NCBI GenBank assembly: GCA_019973155.2
Contig: BPQB01000018.1
Span: 1-64,000 of the forward strand
DNA length: 64,000 bases
Direction: 5' to 3'
Source: Phanerochaete sordida
Taxonomy: Eukaryota; Basidiomycota; Agaricomycetes; Polyporales; Phanerochaetaceae
The stretch's first letter is position 1. Each line of letters opens with the position of its first letter. Of the stretch, positions 33,551 to 45,006 are shown piece by piece. The notes under the pieces are model-generated. The model saw only the letters and a list, made by a program, of their open reading frames with translations, did not search any database and had not been told where the DNA came from. The position numbers and the translations under genes were made by a program.

Positions 33551-36354
33551 ATGTTGAAACAGCGCTCAGACTCAATCACCCTCAACCTTGGCACTCCGGA
33601 GGACTCTCCCCGCACGTCCTCCGACTTCGAGGAAATCCACCACCCACACCACCACACGACGGCTTCACGCACCACTGGCTGGCCCGGAGAGAAGGAGGAG
33701 CTGCCGCTGCACTTCATGAGCGAGGAGACTGCGCGTAGGAGGGTCACTCGTACGCCCGGGGGCAATGGCGTGTACGACACCCATGTCGATGCGCCTGCCG
33801 AGTACGACGACGAGGGGAAGGACGTCTACGCCAAAATGAGGGCCTCCAAAGCCCCCGTCAGCAGCGGGCGGCCACGTCGGCCGCCGCCGCCGCCGCCAAC
33901 GACCATCGTGCGTACCCTCGCGCTGCGCTGCGCGCGCCCCGCTGACCGTGCGCCCGCAGAGCGAGTTCATCCACCAGAACCTGGAGCACATCCCGCCGGT
34001 CGTGTACACGCTGCTCTCGTGCTGGACGCGCTTCCACAAGATCGGGCACTCGCCGACCGTCGTCTGGGACGAGGCGCACTTTGGCAAGTTCGGGAGCCAC
34101 TACCTCAAGCGCGAGTTCTACTTCGACGTGCACCCGCCGCTCGGCAAGATGCTCGTCGGCCTCGCGGGCCTCCTCTCGGGCTACGACGGCTCCTTCGAGT
34201 TCAAGAGCGGCGAGCACTACCCCGACACCGTCCCCTACGTCGCCATGCGCGTCATGATGGCCATGTTCGGCGTCGCGATGGTGCCCCTTGGATGGTACAC
34301 CGCTGTCGAGCTCGGTATGAGCTGGCGGGCGTGCCATCTCGTCGCCCTGATGGTCCTGCTCGGTCAGTGATGCCCTCCGCAGTCGTGGCGCTGGTCCCTA
34401 ACTCAATTGTGCAGATGTCGGCTGGCTCTGTATCTCGCGCTTTATCCTGCTTGACTCTATGCTGCTGTTCTTCACATTCACTACCGTCTTCTTCCTCACT
34501 AAATTCCACAACCAGCAGTACCAGTGCGTGATTTGCCCTTTTGCATCGCATATAACTAACTCTCTGCAGATCCTTCTCATTTGACTGGTGGTTCTGGCTA
34601 GCTATGACCGGTATTTCCATTGGATGCGTAACAAGCGTCAAGTGGGTCGGTCTCTTCGTCACGGCTCTGGTAGGACTCTACACAATCGAGGATCTCTGGG
34701 AGAAATTTGGCGACCTGAAGATGTCTGTGGTAAGTCTCCGCGCTCATGGGTTTTCTATAATTAGCCTAACATCTCCTAGCGCGACCAAGCGCGGCATTGG
34801 GGTGCCCGTGTGCTGTGCTTGATCATCCTGCCAATCCTGGTGTACATGGCGTCCTTCAAGATTCACTTCCTCGTTCTCAATCACTCCGGTCCCGGTGATG
34901 CGCAGATGAGTTCGCTCTTCCAGGCCAACCTCGTCGGCAACGACTTCGCGTCTTCCCCTCTCGAGGTTGCGTTTGGATCTCGAGTCACCTTAAAGAACGT
35001 CGGCTATGGTGGCGGTCTTCTGCACTCGCACGTGCAGACATACCCTGTCGGTTCCAACCAGCAGCAGGTCACTTGTTACCACTACAAGGACGAGAACAAC
35101 GACTGGATGATCTTCCCCCGCTGGGATGAACCTCCCTACGACCCCGAGGGCGAGCTTCGCTTCCTGAAGGACGGCGATGTCATCCGTCTGAGCCATGTCG
35201 CGACAACCCGCAACCTGCACTCCCACACCATTCCTGCGCCAGTCACTAAGCTCAACTACGAGGTCGCGTGCTACGGCAACGCTACCATCGGTGACGAGAA
35301 GGACTACTGGGTCGTCGAAGTCGTCGACGACCTCAAGTCGCGCGACAAGCAGGGCCGTATCCACTCGCTGACGACGCGCATGCGCTTCCGGCACCAGGTC
35401 CTCGGCTGCTACCTGCGCGCCGCGAACGCGATCCTGCCGCAGTGGGGCTTCAAGCAGGTCGAGGTCAGCTGCGACAAGGAGAACAACCCGAAGGACACGC
35501 ACACGTACTGGAACGTCGAGAGCCACTGGAACGGCCGCCTGCCGCCGGGCAACGCGAAGCACTACAAGTCGCCCTTCCTCCGCGACTTCTGGCACCTCAA
35601 CGTCGCGATGATGACCTCGAACAACGCGCTCATCCCCGACCCCGACAAGGAGGACATCCTCGCGTCCAAGCCGTTCGACTGGCCCTTCCTCCGCCTCGGC
35701 CTGCGTATGTGCGGCTGGGGCGACAACCAGACGAAGTACTACCTCCTCGGCACGCCCGTCGTCTGGTGGGGCAGCACCCTCAGCCTGGGCCTCTCGGTTG
35801 TGGCGCTCGTGGTCTACCTCATGCGCATGCAGCGAAAATACGTCGACATGGAGCCGAGAGAGTGGGACCACTTCCTCTATGTCGGCAAGGTTGCTTTCTT
35901 GGGCTGGTTCCTGCATTTCTGTGCGTACGCTCCCGAGTCCCACGTCACTCAAGCTAATCCAAATCACAGTCCCTTTCCTGATCATGGGTCGTGTCACCTA
36001 CATTCACCACTACGTGAGTGCACCACCTGCTCGCGACGTCCGCCACTGCTGACATGGCCCACAGCTGCCAACTCTTTACTTCGCGGTCTTGATGCTCGCG
36101 CACCTGATCGACCACTTCGTCTTCAGCGCGCGCCGGCTGTCCGAGCGCACAAAATGGATTGTCTTCTGGGTGTGCGTCGCCTCCGTCGTCGGCACATTCT
36201 GGTGGTTCAAGGGTGTCGCCTTCGGCATCGACGGACCCATCAACGACCACTGGGGCTTGCAGTGGCGCAAAGTGCGTTTTTCCGTTCTTGCGTCGTGATT
36301 GGTGTGCTGACGAGTGTGACCCCTTTGCAGACATGGAACATATATAATCTATAA
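33551..36354 (+). CDS. PMT2: dolichyl-phosphate-mannose protein mannosyltransferase, PMT2 subfamily
   Basis: Eight exons (33551-33907, 33960-34362, 34415-34523, 34570-34729, 34780-35920, 35970-36013, 36065-36271, 36331-36354) give 814 residues. An N-terminal disordered stretch of about 120 residues precedes the catalytic loop [20 protein letters not shown] with the acidic pair DE, then [11 protein letters not shown]. Transmembrane helices follow, a MIR domain region ([20 protein letters not shown]) lies between about residues 370 and 560, and the PMT2-type block [20 protein letters not shown] precedes the last helices ([34 protein letters not shown]). It ends in TWNIYNL. PMT2 proteins work in the ER membrane as heterodimers with PMT1, adding the first mannose to Ser/Thr. 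GC-rich patches cover 33900-34300 and 35330-35760. Confidence 0.95.
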
Positions 36355-36925
36355 TGTAGGGTAAGGTCGAACTGTGTTACGTAGTGTCTGTTTGTCGCTG
36401 CCTGTGCTTTGCTTTTCTTCCACGGACACGTTAATTATGATCGCGCACCACTTCACTCACTGGGAAAATGACACGGGTTTGCGCAAAACCATTGCGCATG
36501 AGCAAACAAGATACAGACATTAGTCTTTCTCCCGCATGTCACAAGGTTCTGGTCAAGAGATATGGAGAAGATAGATGGTATTGGGGGAACAAAACGCTGT
36601 CGGAAGCTGCGCTTGAACAGCAAATATGTGCGGGCGAGAAGGTGAAAGGTATAAGTAACGTGAACGTGCACCGCAAATTGCACTCATGTTTTTGATTCCG
36701 CGGGCGAACGGTGCCTTCGAGTAGATAGGGTGAAAATTCATCTTGAGCACCGCTGCTTCCACGTACGGAGACGAAGAAGTGTCTGGCAGAAGGCAAACCA
36801 CCTGTGACAAGGATAGCCCCGGCATATATCGCCAGAGCATGCGCTCGGCCGCCGTTGTGGCGCAAATTCGATGGCACTTACAGAGCATGACGAGCTCTCT
36901 CAGTGCATCTATTAGATGTTAGCAT
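36355..36925. other. intergenic between PMT2 and tRNA-Ile
   Basis: 571 bp with no supported protein gene. Short frames on both strands around 36540-36890 lack any domain and plausible exon partners. Confidence 0.45.
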
Positions 36926-36999
36926 GGCCGACTAGCTCAGTTGGTTAGAGCGTGGTGCTAATAACGCCAAGGTCGTCGGTTCGATCCCGGCGTTGGCCA
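36926..36999 (+). tRNA. tRNA-Ile, anticodon AAU
   Basis: A complete 74-nt cloverleaf without intron. Acceptor GGCCGAC pairs with GTTGGCC (one G-U). D stem GCTC/GAGC, anticodon stem TGGTG/CGCCA around loop CTAATAA with anticodon AAT, and T stem GTCGG/CCGGC with loop TTCGATC. Discriminator A at 36999, no encoded CCA. The A box (TAGCTCAGTTGG) and B box (GGTTCGATCCC) of an RNA polymerase III promoter are intact. In the mature tRNA the anticodon A would be inosine, reading AUU, AUC and AUA. Confidence 0.97.
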
Positions 37000-37001
37000 T
37001 A

Positions 37002-37006
37002 TTTTT
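37002..37006 (+). terminator. RNA polymerase III terminator (T5)
   Basis: A run of five T residues beginning 3 nt after the tRNA-Ile discriminator base, the standard Pol III stop signal. Confidence 0.85.
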
Positions 37007-37499
37007 CAATGTTGCTATCTTTTGCCATCAACTCCAAGCTCTTGGCTGTGAAAATCCTATCCTTTACTGACCGCAGACTATACAGCAGTTTGCACAGAGA
37101 TGGGCTACGCTCGTATTTTTGGCATGAGATCAAGCCTCCAGAGTCACTCGGCCACTACCACCATGTTCTGCTGGCTGTCGCTTTGAAGAAGTTGCCTCGG
37201 GCCTTGAGCTTCAGCGATAACATCTCGATCTAAGTACAGAAATGTACGTACAGTTTATCAAATACATCGACGCTGGGACATCTGCGAATGTGTATGGTAC
37301 TGATACGGCGAAGTTCAGGCACGCGAACTCCGCAGAGAGGGCGCTCATACGTGCCTCGTGCCAACTGCCAGCTGCCGTGAAGACTGAAGTACAGCACTGA
37401 ACACTCGAAGCAAATTAGGTACGACCTCGCGACGAACCAAAAGCGGCCACGGAACGTTTTTAGTACTCAAAGCAGAACCTACATCTGCAGCTTGGAACC
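37007..37499. other. intergenic, sirtuin promoter region
   Basis: 493 bp between the tRNA terminator and the sirtuin start codon. Frames here are short and carry no domain. Confidence 0.45.
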
Positions 37500-38767
37500 A
37501 TGCCCTCAACAGATGTTGAGGAGTTCAGACGAGTTGTCGCGTCTGCAAAGCACATCGTCGTGTTGGCAGGTGCCGGACTCTCTGCAGCTTCAGGTGCGCC
37601 ACATCTCAAGTGTCACTGTATCCGTAACTAAGCAGCACAGGCATACCGACGTTTCGAGGTCCAAGTGGCCTCTGGAAAACCAACGACGCGCTGAGACTCG
37701 TCACGCCCGCTGCGTGGAGGGAAGACCCTTCCAGAATATGGCGCTGGGCGAACTACAGACGTGAAATGTGAGCATTCGTTCTGTTGTGTATGAGAGCTCA
37801 CACAGAACGTTGCTATTTTTCTAGGATTAGTAAAGCGAGTCCGAATGCCGCACACCGCGCGCTCGCACTCCTGTCGCTGCCGAGCGTGCGCTCCCGCCTC
37901 GGCTATGCGGCAGATGCGGACTTCACGCTCGTCACCCAAAACATCGACGAGCTGAGCACACGCGCCCTTGATGCGCTCCTGTATCCGCAATCAGGCTTCC
38001 AGCTCCTGCTAACGGAGACGAGCCCAGAGGAGATATCTGCGGAAATCAACGAAGCGAAGGCCAGAGTCCTGGAGATGCATGGGCGCGTCTGGGACGTCGT
38101 CTGCACGCGGTTTGAGTGCCAGCACAAGGAGAGAAACTATGACGTGCCGGTATGCGCTGCTCTCGCAGAGAGCGCTGACATCTCCGCCGGCAATGCCCTG
38201 CCTCGAGACGAGACCACGACCAACGCAGCGGCGGAAGTCATAGCTGACAGCGTGCCGCAGTCGCCGCTGGCAGCATTGCATTCATCGATCCGCGCACCGC
38301 CGCCTCTCCGCCGTACTGGTCTTCGTCCGCCGACTCCACCGCCGCCGATCCCGCTTGAAGAGCTCCCGCGGTGCAACAGATGCGGGTCGCTTGTTCGCCC
38401 GGGCGAGGTTTGGTTTGGAGAGGCGGCGATGGATATGGACGAGATCTTCGCGAGAGTCAACGATGCAGATCTGTGCATCGTTGTCGGAACGAGTGCCACC
38501 GTAAGTCACGCTACCTTCGTGTGGCGCATATAGTTGATGATGGAGCTCGCGATGCAGATTCATCCTGCGGCGAAGTTTGCAGCGACGGTAAAAGAGCGTG
38601 GCGGGAAGGTCGCAGTCTTCAATCTTGAACGTACAAAGGGCGACGATGCGTCCGACTTTTTGTTTCTGGGTCCCTGCGAGAAGCTGTTACCTGAAGCTCT
38701 CGGCATCCCCACTGAGGTGATCCGCCCCCGGGAGGCGGCCTCGAGTGTCTACAGTCTGTCAATATAG
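37500..38767 (+). CDS. sirtuin NAD-dependent deacylase, SIRT5-like (class III)
   Basis: Four exons (37500-37593, 37641-37767, 37825-38500, 38558-38767) give 368 residues. The NAD-binding motif [18 protein letters not shown], the [11 protein letters not shown] loop and the catalytic histidine in LEMHGRVW are all present. The zinc module has CTRFEC and CNRC pairs separated by about 83 residues, and is followed by [10 protein letters not shown] and a GTSAT segment. [21 protein letters not shown] supplies the second half of the Rossmann fold. The segment [13 protein letters not shown] aligns with the SIRT5 acyl-selectivity motif: the arginine is kept (about R71) but the position of human Tyr102 is alanine (about A68). 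Class III enzymes remove succinyl, malonyl or glutaryl groups, often in mitochondria; no clear presequence is visible. The substrate of this one is open. Confidence 0.92.
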
Positions 38768-39023
38768 CCGGATCTCGCTATGCACGCGACAGTAAATGAT
38801 GGAGCACAAATTTCAAGAATAACTTGGATAGAGCAGCTCACGAATATGTCGTGTTTTTTTTTGTGTGCGGCGTCCTCGAAGATAACACGCGAAGAATCCG
38901 AGCGCGTCGGCAACGCGTCTCATTTAAGAGTTCCCACGCTGTGCCACACCATGGGCGTCACCGCAGGTCCGCTGCGTCCGCATACACTCGCGCTTGTCCC
39001 GGACTGTCACCATCCTCTAGGCA

Positions 39024-40013
39024 ATGGACGTGGATCTCAGCTCAGACGAACCGCAGCAGTGCGAAGATCTCTGGTTCGAGGACGGCACAATCGTTCTGCA
39101 GGCAGAGAATACATTATTCCGTGTATACACCGGTATCCTCGCACGACACTCCCCTTTCTTCAAGAACCTCTTCACGCTTCCACAGCCAGAAGTCATCGAG
39201 AGATACGACGACTGTCCATTAGTGAAGCTCGCAGAAGACAATGCGCAGGATGCACACGACTTCCTGCTCGCTTTGCATGACATAGAGTACGTCCGAAGCT
39301 CCACTGCTTGAGCTAATAAGTACTGACACCACTGCAGTGCTCCAGACTCGCTTATGACCGACGCCTTCTCAATCGTGGCGCTGCTCGAGCTCAGCGCCAA
39401 ATATGAAGCGAATAGCCTCCGCCACAAGGTCCTAAAGACCCTGGTACCATATTTCCCGTCGACGCTCGAGGCATACGATATCCTCACAGACAAGCATAAG
39501 AACGACAAGTCGTTCATATACCCCTTCAAGACGATACCCGAGATAGTTGCCTTGGCAGTTGCCCTCGAGAAAGCTGCGCCTTCTCTCCTTCCCTACGCCC
39601 TTCTGAAGCTCGAACGCTGCTCGAGCGACGAGACTGCCGGCCCCATCATCGACGGCGTGCAGGCTCGCGGCAGGCACATCGTCCTCAGCCCCAAGCTCCA
39701 ACGCGCTCTTCTCCAGGGCAAGCCCGCACTGTACCGCCAGTCACGCGAGACCGTGCTGCCGCGGCTCTTTATGCAGAGCGGGTGCTTCGGGGACTGCGAT
39801 ACACAGCGGTGGCTGTACCTGACGAAGCACACGAAGCCCGACGGATTCCTGGACCCTCTTCCGAAGAGAACATTCAAACGCTTCTGCCTGGAGTGCAGAA
39901 TGAGTTTGGAGAGGGATGCGGAGGAGGGACGGCGCGCCACATGGAATCAGCTCCCGGCAACGTTTGGTCTTGCTAGTTGGCAGGAACTCGAAAGGGCGAC
40001 TATCGAAGGGTAA
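39024..40013 (+). CDS. BTB/POZ domain protein, copy 2
   Basis: Exons 39024-39286 and 39338-40013 give 312 residues. The BTB start reads LWFEDGTIVLQAENTLFRVY followed by LARHSPFFKNLFTLPQ, and exon 2 carries VALLELSAKYEANSLRHKVL. It aligns along its whole length with copy 1 at 818-1796: the intron falls at the same residue and phase, and both keep the block KPDGFLDP / KPDGYLDP followed by a CxxC pair (CLEC here, CEKC in copy 1) and a final WNQLPATFGL / WNRLPDMFGL. The conserved CxxC pair and C-terminal block suggest a family-specific domain after BTB. Its role as a CUL3 adaptor or in transcription is inferred. It lacks the GC-extreme patch of copy 1. Confidence 0.87.
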
Positions 40014-40271
40014 GATAGCGTTTGCAGACTTGGGAACATGCATATATTGGGCCTCGTGCAGGAGTAACACGCCGACGATATTGACTTCTTGGGACTTGTA
40101 TTCTAGACCATCCCGCATATATTGGAATAATTTAAAGCGAATAATACCTGCCGTCTAAAGATGCGTCCTACTGTTGTTCTAGTTGTCTATGCAATGAAGA
40201 CCGTTTCCTCGGAAAGAGTAGTCGACCTGCTTGCCTTCCCGATGGTGATGGTCAGAGGGCGCGTCCTCCTG

Positions 40272-42973
40272 TCAAAAGCGGCTAGTATGGCCCAGCGCAT
40301 CTTCATCGAGGAACCGGACGTCCACAGGAATCCTCGGAGACGCTAGAGTTAGGTTCTGCACGAAATCGTTGAATGCTAGCTCATCCGTCGCTTCTGCGGC
40401 GGTGAGGCGCCGCTCCGACTCCATAGAGTAGGCGGTACAGAGGTGCTGCCTGGTGGTAGGGTGCTCGGCAGACCTGTTGAAATACAGCTGCTGGGTCCCA
40501 AGACCGGGCTCATACCCCCACCGCTCCTTGAACGCGAGCAGAGATACGGGCAAGGGGTCACGCTCCTTGAATTCGTGGACGTCGGAGCCGATGGCGCGCA
40601 CATAATGGAAGCCTTCCCGGAGTTCGGCCTTGGAGATCGTGTAGTGGCTAGAGACAACACACTCAGCGCGCTGCACGTGAAGGTGTCGCAAAGACGTACA
40701 ATGCTTTATAGTGACTGCGGAGATGCCTGAGCGTGGCCGTCCAGCCGCGCAGGTCGGTGCTCCACTCCTGCCACTCCCATTCACGGCAGGACGTGCAGAA
40801 CAGCGCGGGCTTGCCCTTCTGCTGCGGCTTCTCCAGCTCAGCCACTTTCCGAGAGGTATCTGCGTCGAGCACCACGAAGAGCGCCTCAGACACCTTCGCG
40901 TGGCGATGGTTTACCTGAGCGACCGCACGTAAGTCTCGACAGCGCTGAAGGTAGTGAAGAAAAACGCACCGCTCGGCGCCAGGTCATCGCACACATGCAC
41001 GACTTGCAGACCACACGCAGGTCGGCGGCCGCCACGTCCGCAGTCGTCAGCGACGCGATGCTCCAGACGCACCCGAGCACCGCGGCCGCGCGCACGTGCG
41101 CCTCGGCGTCGAACGCGAACCACGCGATCTCCTGGCGCGAGTCGGGCACGCCGCGGCACGTGTCGCGCAGGAGCGCGAGCACGGTGACGAGGTCGCCGGC
41201 GGGCGCGCCTGTGTGGCCCGCGTACGAGACGCTCGGGCGCACGCAGCGGTGCCAGAGCGCGGCGGCGTAGCTGATCCCCGCCTCGCCGCACGCCTCGCAC
41301 TTGTACCATGCCGTGGGGTGCACCGGCGCGCGGCTCGCGGGGCAGCCCAGCCGCGCGAGCCACGGCGCCGCGAGGCCCTGCAGGTGCTCGTCGAATGTGC
41401 GGCGCCACTGCGAGACGATGCCTGCCATCAGGGCCTTCTGGGCTTGCGTGAACTGTCGAGGGTCGTTGCGGATATTGACGGGGAGTGGAGTTTCGAAGTA
41501 TTCCGCGCCGAGATGGATGGCGGGAAGGATGGTCTGTTGGACGACCGGGTGGCGATACATGTGGTCGAAAGGCGGGAGCGGCTCTCCGAGGACGGCATCC
41601 TCCATAGCGTACCGTATAAGGTGGCACATGAAGGAAATAGCCCTGGTGAGGTAGCCTTTCTGGCGCTCCCAGCATTGGAACATATTGATCACTTCGATGA
41701 TCTCGTCCTTCCGTTTCTTCCAAACTAGGCATCATTTACATTTAGGTCGGAAACGCATTCAAGTGAGGAGGCCGCACTCACAGCCATCGGTCAGGCGTAT
41801 TGATCGCCCCAGAGCGGCCACAGATATAAGTCGCGCAGCCCAATGACAAGGTTGCTGCGTGGCCAGGATCTTTTCAGCATCCGCCCGTAAACCAAGGGCA
41901 GACAGCCTCAGCAAAAGTCTGCGGCTTCGTGAGCACGTTTATCGGCAACACGAAATGTGACCCACTCTTCCAATCGCTGTGCTCTCACTTCGCCGAGCTC
42001 ATCTATATGCGCCCGTCTGAGAGCTTCTATCCAGAAATGATACGCCGCCGCCTCCTGAGTGACGGTTAGGTGTGCCGCCGGAAAGGAGAATGTAAGTACG
42101 CACTGATGAGCATGCACGCCGACGCGCTAGTAACTCTTCGCGGAACGTGTTGAGATGAGAAGACCTGACATCTTCCGGCTGTGCCCGGATTTCAGCCATG
42201 CGCGTCTCGAACTCTTCCCAATTCCGCTTGCTGGTCATGAAGACGAAGGCTGAAGATGCCGACAGATAAGTTCGCCATATTGTTGAAGACAGTAGATCGC
42301 ACTTACGAGCATAAGACACGGTTGCGATGCGAGGAAGGGTATCGGAGAGCCTTGTAGGATCAGGCAGATTGAATATCGCCTCGCCGCGGAATATGTGGAT
42401 AGACTCGTGACTATGCACTTGTAAGCCGTTGCCCATACCATGCACCGCATAGAATAGCTTACTCGGCCAGGCAGCAAGCCTTGCACAAGCGCATGCGAAG
42501 CCCGAAGAGCACTCGTACTCCATTATCCTTCGTTTTCGGATGAAGACAGATCTAGGCCATATTGAGCAACCAGAATCTGAGCAGTTGTCGGCACGTACCT
42601 GACAGTACGTGTCAAACATCAGGGAAGCGTACGCAGGCTCGCTTATGTCCGCGGGGCAAGGGGGTAGGCTGGCCACGCGATCGAGCGCCCCGCGCCACAG
42701 AGCATGGCAGTTGTAGCCGTCCAACAGGAACTCTCGCAAAGCCTTGCTCGTGCGGCTGAGAGCGAGGAGGCCTGCGGGCTGCATGTGAAAGAAGACCTGA
42801 GGTCGCAAGTCAGTTTATAGCTCAGCTGCTCATGGATAGCAGCCTTTCCGCTGCCGACATACCTCATACATGATCTCCGTAGGCATGTTCAGGAGGTTTT
42901 GCAAGCAGCCTTTCATGAGCCTTCGGCGGCCTACGGCCGTGGGTCCCGTCGTAGTCCTCGCGCGACTGGCCAT
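40272..42973 (-). CDS. F-box protein with cysteine/histidine zinc-binding modules
   Basis: Ten exons (42973-42863, 42796-42599, 42551-42463, 42410-42307, 42249-42104, 42054-41966, 41918-41782, 41724-40970, 40914-40700, 40647-40272) give 739 residues. The F-box is LNMPTEIMYEVFFHMQPAGL then LALSRTSKALREFLL, at about residues 27-65. A four-cysteine module follows (YCQIC and RLCKAC), as in many Agaricomycete F-box proteins. The middle is helical and ends in RLEELLLRLSALGLRADAEK and LTDGFWKKRKDEIIEVI. The C-terminal half has a CX2CX12HXC motif (CEACGEAGISYAAALWHRC), a CKSC pair before MTWRRA, and CTSC with a later HLRSHY. The last exon is shared in pattern with a paralogue at 43609-45006. F-box proteins recruit substrates to SCF (CUL1) ubiquitin ligases. 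Frame closure through ten exons supports the model; an apparent stop near 41908 is removed by a 47-nt intron. Confidence 0.8.
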
Positions 42974-43608
42974 GCCTTGTGTGCTCACGGTGTAGGTAAG
43001 AGAAAGTGAGAAAGTAGTGTCCGTTTTCTCGAGCCAGGGTCAGCTCTTATACGAGGGCACTGTGGCCATGTAGACTGAGTGGCGTCAAAATCCGACAAAG
43101 GTGTCCCTGATGGCACGCATGTCCTGCGACAGACTGAGTCGCCACGTTCCCAAGGATGCAAAGACTACGTACCGGACTGACAAAACTCGATACCGTTTCT
43201 TCTGATCCTGAAGCTTAGCCTAGGCGAGCATGCAGGACAAAGCCGCGTGCGTAACGACGGCCATAGACAAACGACCACCGATCATACCATACTTATGCAC
43301 AGGCCTGTGCACCTATTCAATTCCGAAACGAGCGTGCAAGGTAAGAGTGGTCATATTCCAGGCCATGGCTAAGAGAGATGAACAGGACGTTGAGGCCAAG
43401 TCTCGTCGGCGCTATCTGACTGGAAGGCTGCACGTGATCGTGTGTGGTCATTCGTTTTCGTCGGTAGTACTTCTGGAGTCTGGACGAGACTTATCTCTCC
43501 ATTAATGCATGGCCATGATTTTGCTAGAGCCTCATGCACCATGAGCTACACATATGTGAATTTCAAGGATACTCGATTATCATAAATACTGACAGTCCTT
43601 GAGTATCC
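42974..43608. other. intergenic, no gene recognised
   Basis: 635 bp between the F-box gene start and the stop of its truncated paralogue. One plus-strand frame at 43230-43505 (91 codons) has no domain and no partner exon, so I do not call it a gene. Confidence 0.45.
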
Positions 43609-45006
43609 TCAGCGATGCATGAACTGCGTCATCATAGCATGGAACGACACCGGCTCCGGGTCGTTTTCTCGCATGTCGTGCAGCTTGTCTCCGAGACGGT
43701 GGACGTAGTGCACACCCAGGACGGGCTTGAAGCTCTTCCCGCTCGCACCATGTCTGGAACTACGTGAGAAAGTAGAGGAAGTTCGACGAACAATGCAACT
43801 CACAACTTCACGTAGTGGTCTTTCACTGACTTGACTGTCGCCGCGGCGAGCTTGTGGTGTCTCTCCGGCGCAAATGTCCTGCATTGCGTGCAGTAGAACG
43901 GCGGCTTTGTCTCAGGGGTGCGTTCTATGGCCCTGATGAGATCCAGCCCCCGCGGGCTCATCAGTACGGGTACGATTCCGATCGCGGTAAAGCTCAGCGG
44001 GATCGGTTTGAACAGAGAAGCCACTCGTGGGTCACTAGGAAGTGAGATCATGGTGTCGACAGGGAGCTTATCGGGTTTTCCTGAGCCTGCGAGCTGTGCG
44101 TTCCACGGGCAATCGCCAGGATGCATGTCCACCTAACAACATTTGTCAGAGACGGGGCTGAACTTCTGGGCTGCGGGCTCTGGAACGCACCGCTCGCCGC
44201 CAGGTCATCACATAGTTGCAGAGCATGCACGCAACACGCGCATTCCCGTGGTCCATCCCCAGGTGACTGACGACCCACGGATTCCGCTCGCAGGTACGCA
44301 CGACCGCCAATGAGCGCCAGTAGCTCCGGGTGTCGAACGCCAGGTGCTGAGGCCACGACCCCGGAAGGCCCTGCCAGTCGTACTGCAGGCGCACAAGGGC
44401 TTGCACGATGCATTCGCTTCGGGAGCCTGCGGGGAGCTGAGGGACTGGCACCTCGTAGTCGGCAGGGTCGCATCGGTGCACGAGCGCCGTGCGGTGGTCG
44501 AGGGTTGCTCGTTTGCAGAGGCTGCACTCGAACCATGCGACAGCGAGCTGGCTGGCGTTGGAGTCAGCGGACTCGTTGGTGAGTTCCATGCCCTTGCGCG
44601 CTCGGCCCTCGGTCCACGTCTCGTAGGTGATGCGCCACCTTGTGACTACCGCGTCGATTATGCCTTCGAGGAAGTCGGGTGCGGCGGCCAGATGACCGGC
44701 CTCGAATCCTGGATAGAGGATGAATTGCCGTATGTTACGGTCTTCGCACATATAAACAAAGGGTGGTAGGGGAACCCCGGGTCCCTTGCGCTCTCGCGCA
44801 TACCGGTCGAGCACCTGGGAGAATTCCAGCAAGAGGTCGATCCAAGGCTGCAGGCGTTCTTCATCTACGTCCATGGGAGTAGCGTCATCCTGAACTGTAT
44901 CAGCAAAAGATGTCGCCGCATCTGAGCGCATTTGCGTACCGTCGTCCGAGGCATGGTGGTGGAGAGTAGCGTTCTGCTGTTGGTGTGGCGCAAGTTGAGT
45001 GATCAT
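43609..45006 (-). CDS. N-terminally truncated paralogue of the F-box/zinc protein (no F-box)
   Basis: Three exons (45006-44191, 44132-43804, 43759-43609) give 431 residues. They match the last three exons of the F-box gene at 40272-42973 in order, border position and phase. Shared motifs are the CX2CX12HXC zinc ribbon (CSLCKRATLDHRTALVHRC here), a CMLC pair before MTWRRA at the exon border, CTQC with later DHYVK at the next border, and a final HYVHRLGDKLHDMRENDPEP similar to HYVRAIGSDVHEFKERDPLP. The F-box, the four-cysteine module and the middle helical region are missing; only about 310 bp separate this start from the next gene upstream. The chosen start (MITQLAPH) is the first ATG after a plausible break; the frame stays open further upstream to 45399, overlapping the next gene. 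It could be a shortened working protein or a decaying copy. Confidence 0.7.

Noticed and set aside
41780..42120. F-box gene ending at 41908, with a separate gene downstream
   Set aside because: A GTGGGT...CCGCAG intron of 47 nt removes the stop and joins RLEE to LLLRLSALGL, a pattern expected for this F-box family; the whole ten-exon model closes in frame.
43230..43505. 91-codon plus-strand frame between the two F-box family genes
   Set aside because: No domain, no partner exons and no codon pattern; it fits a chance open frame.
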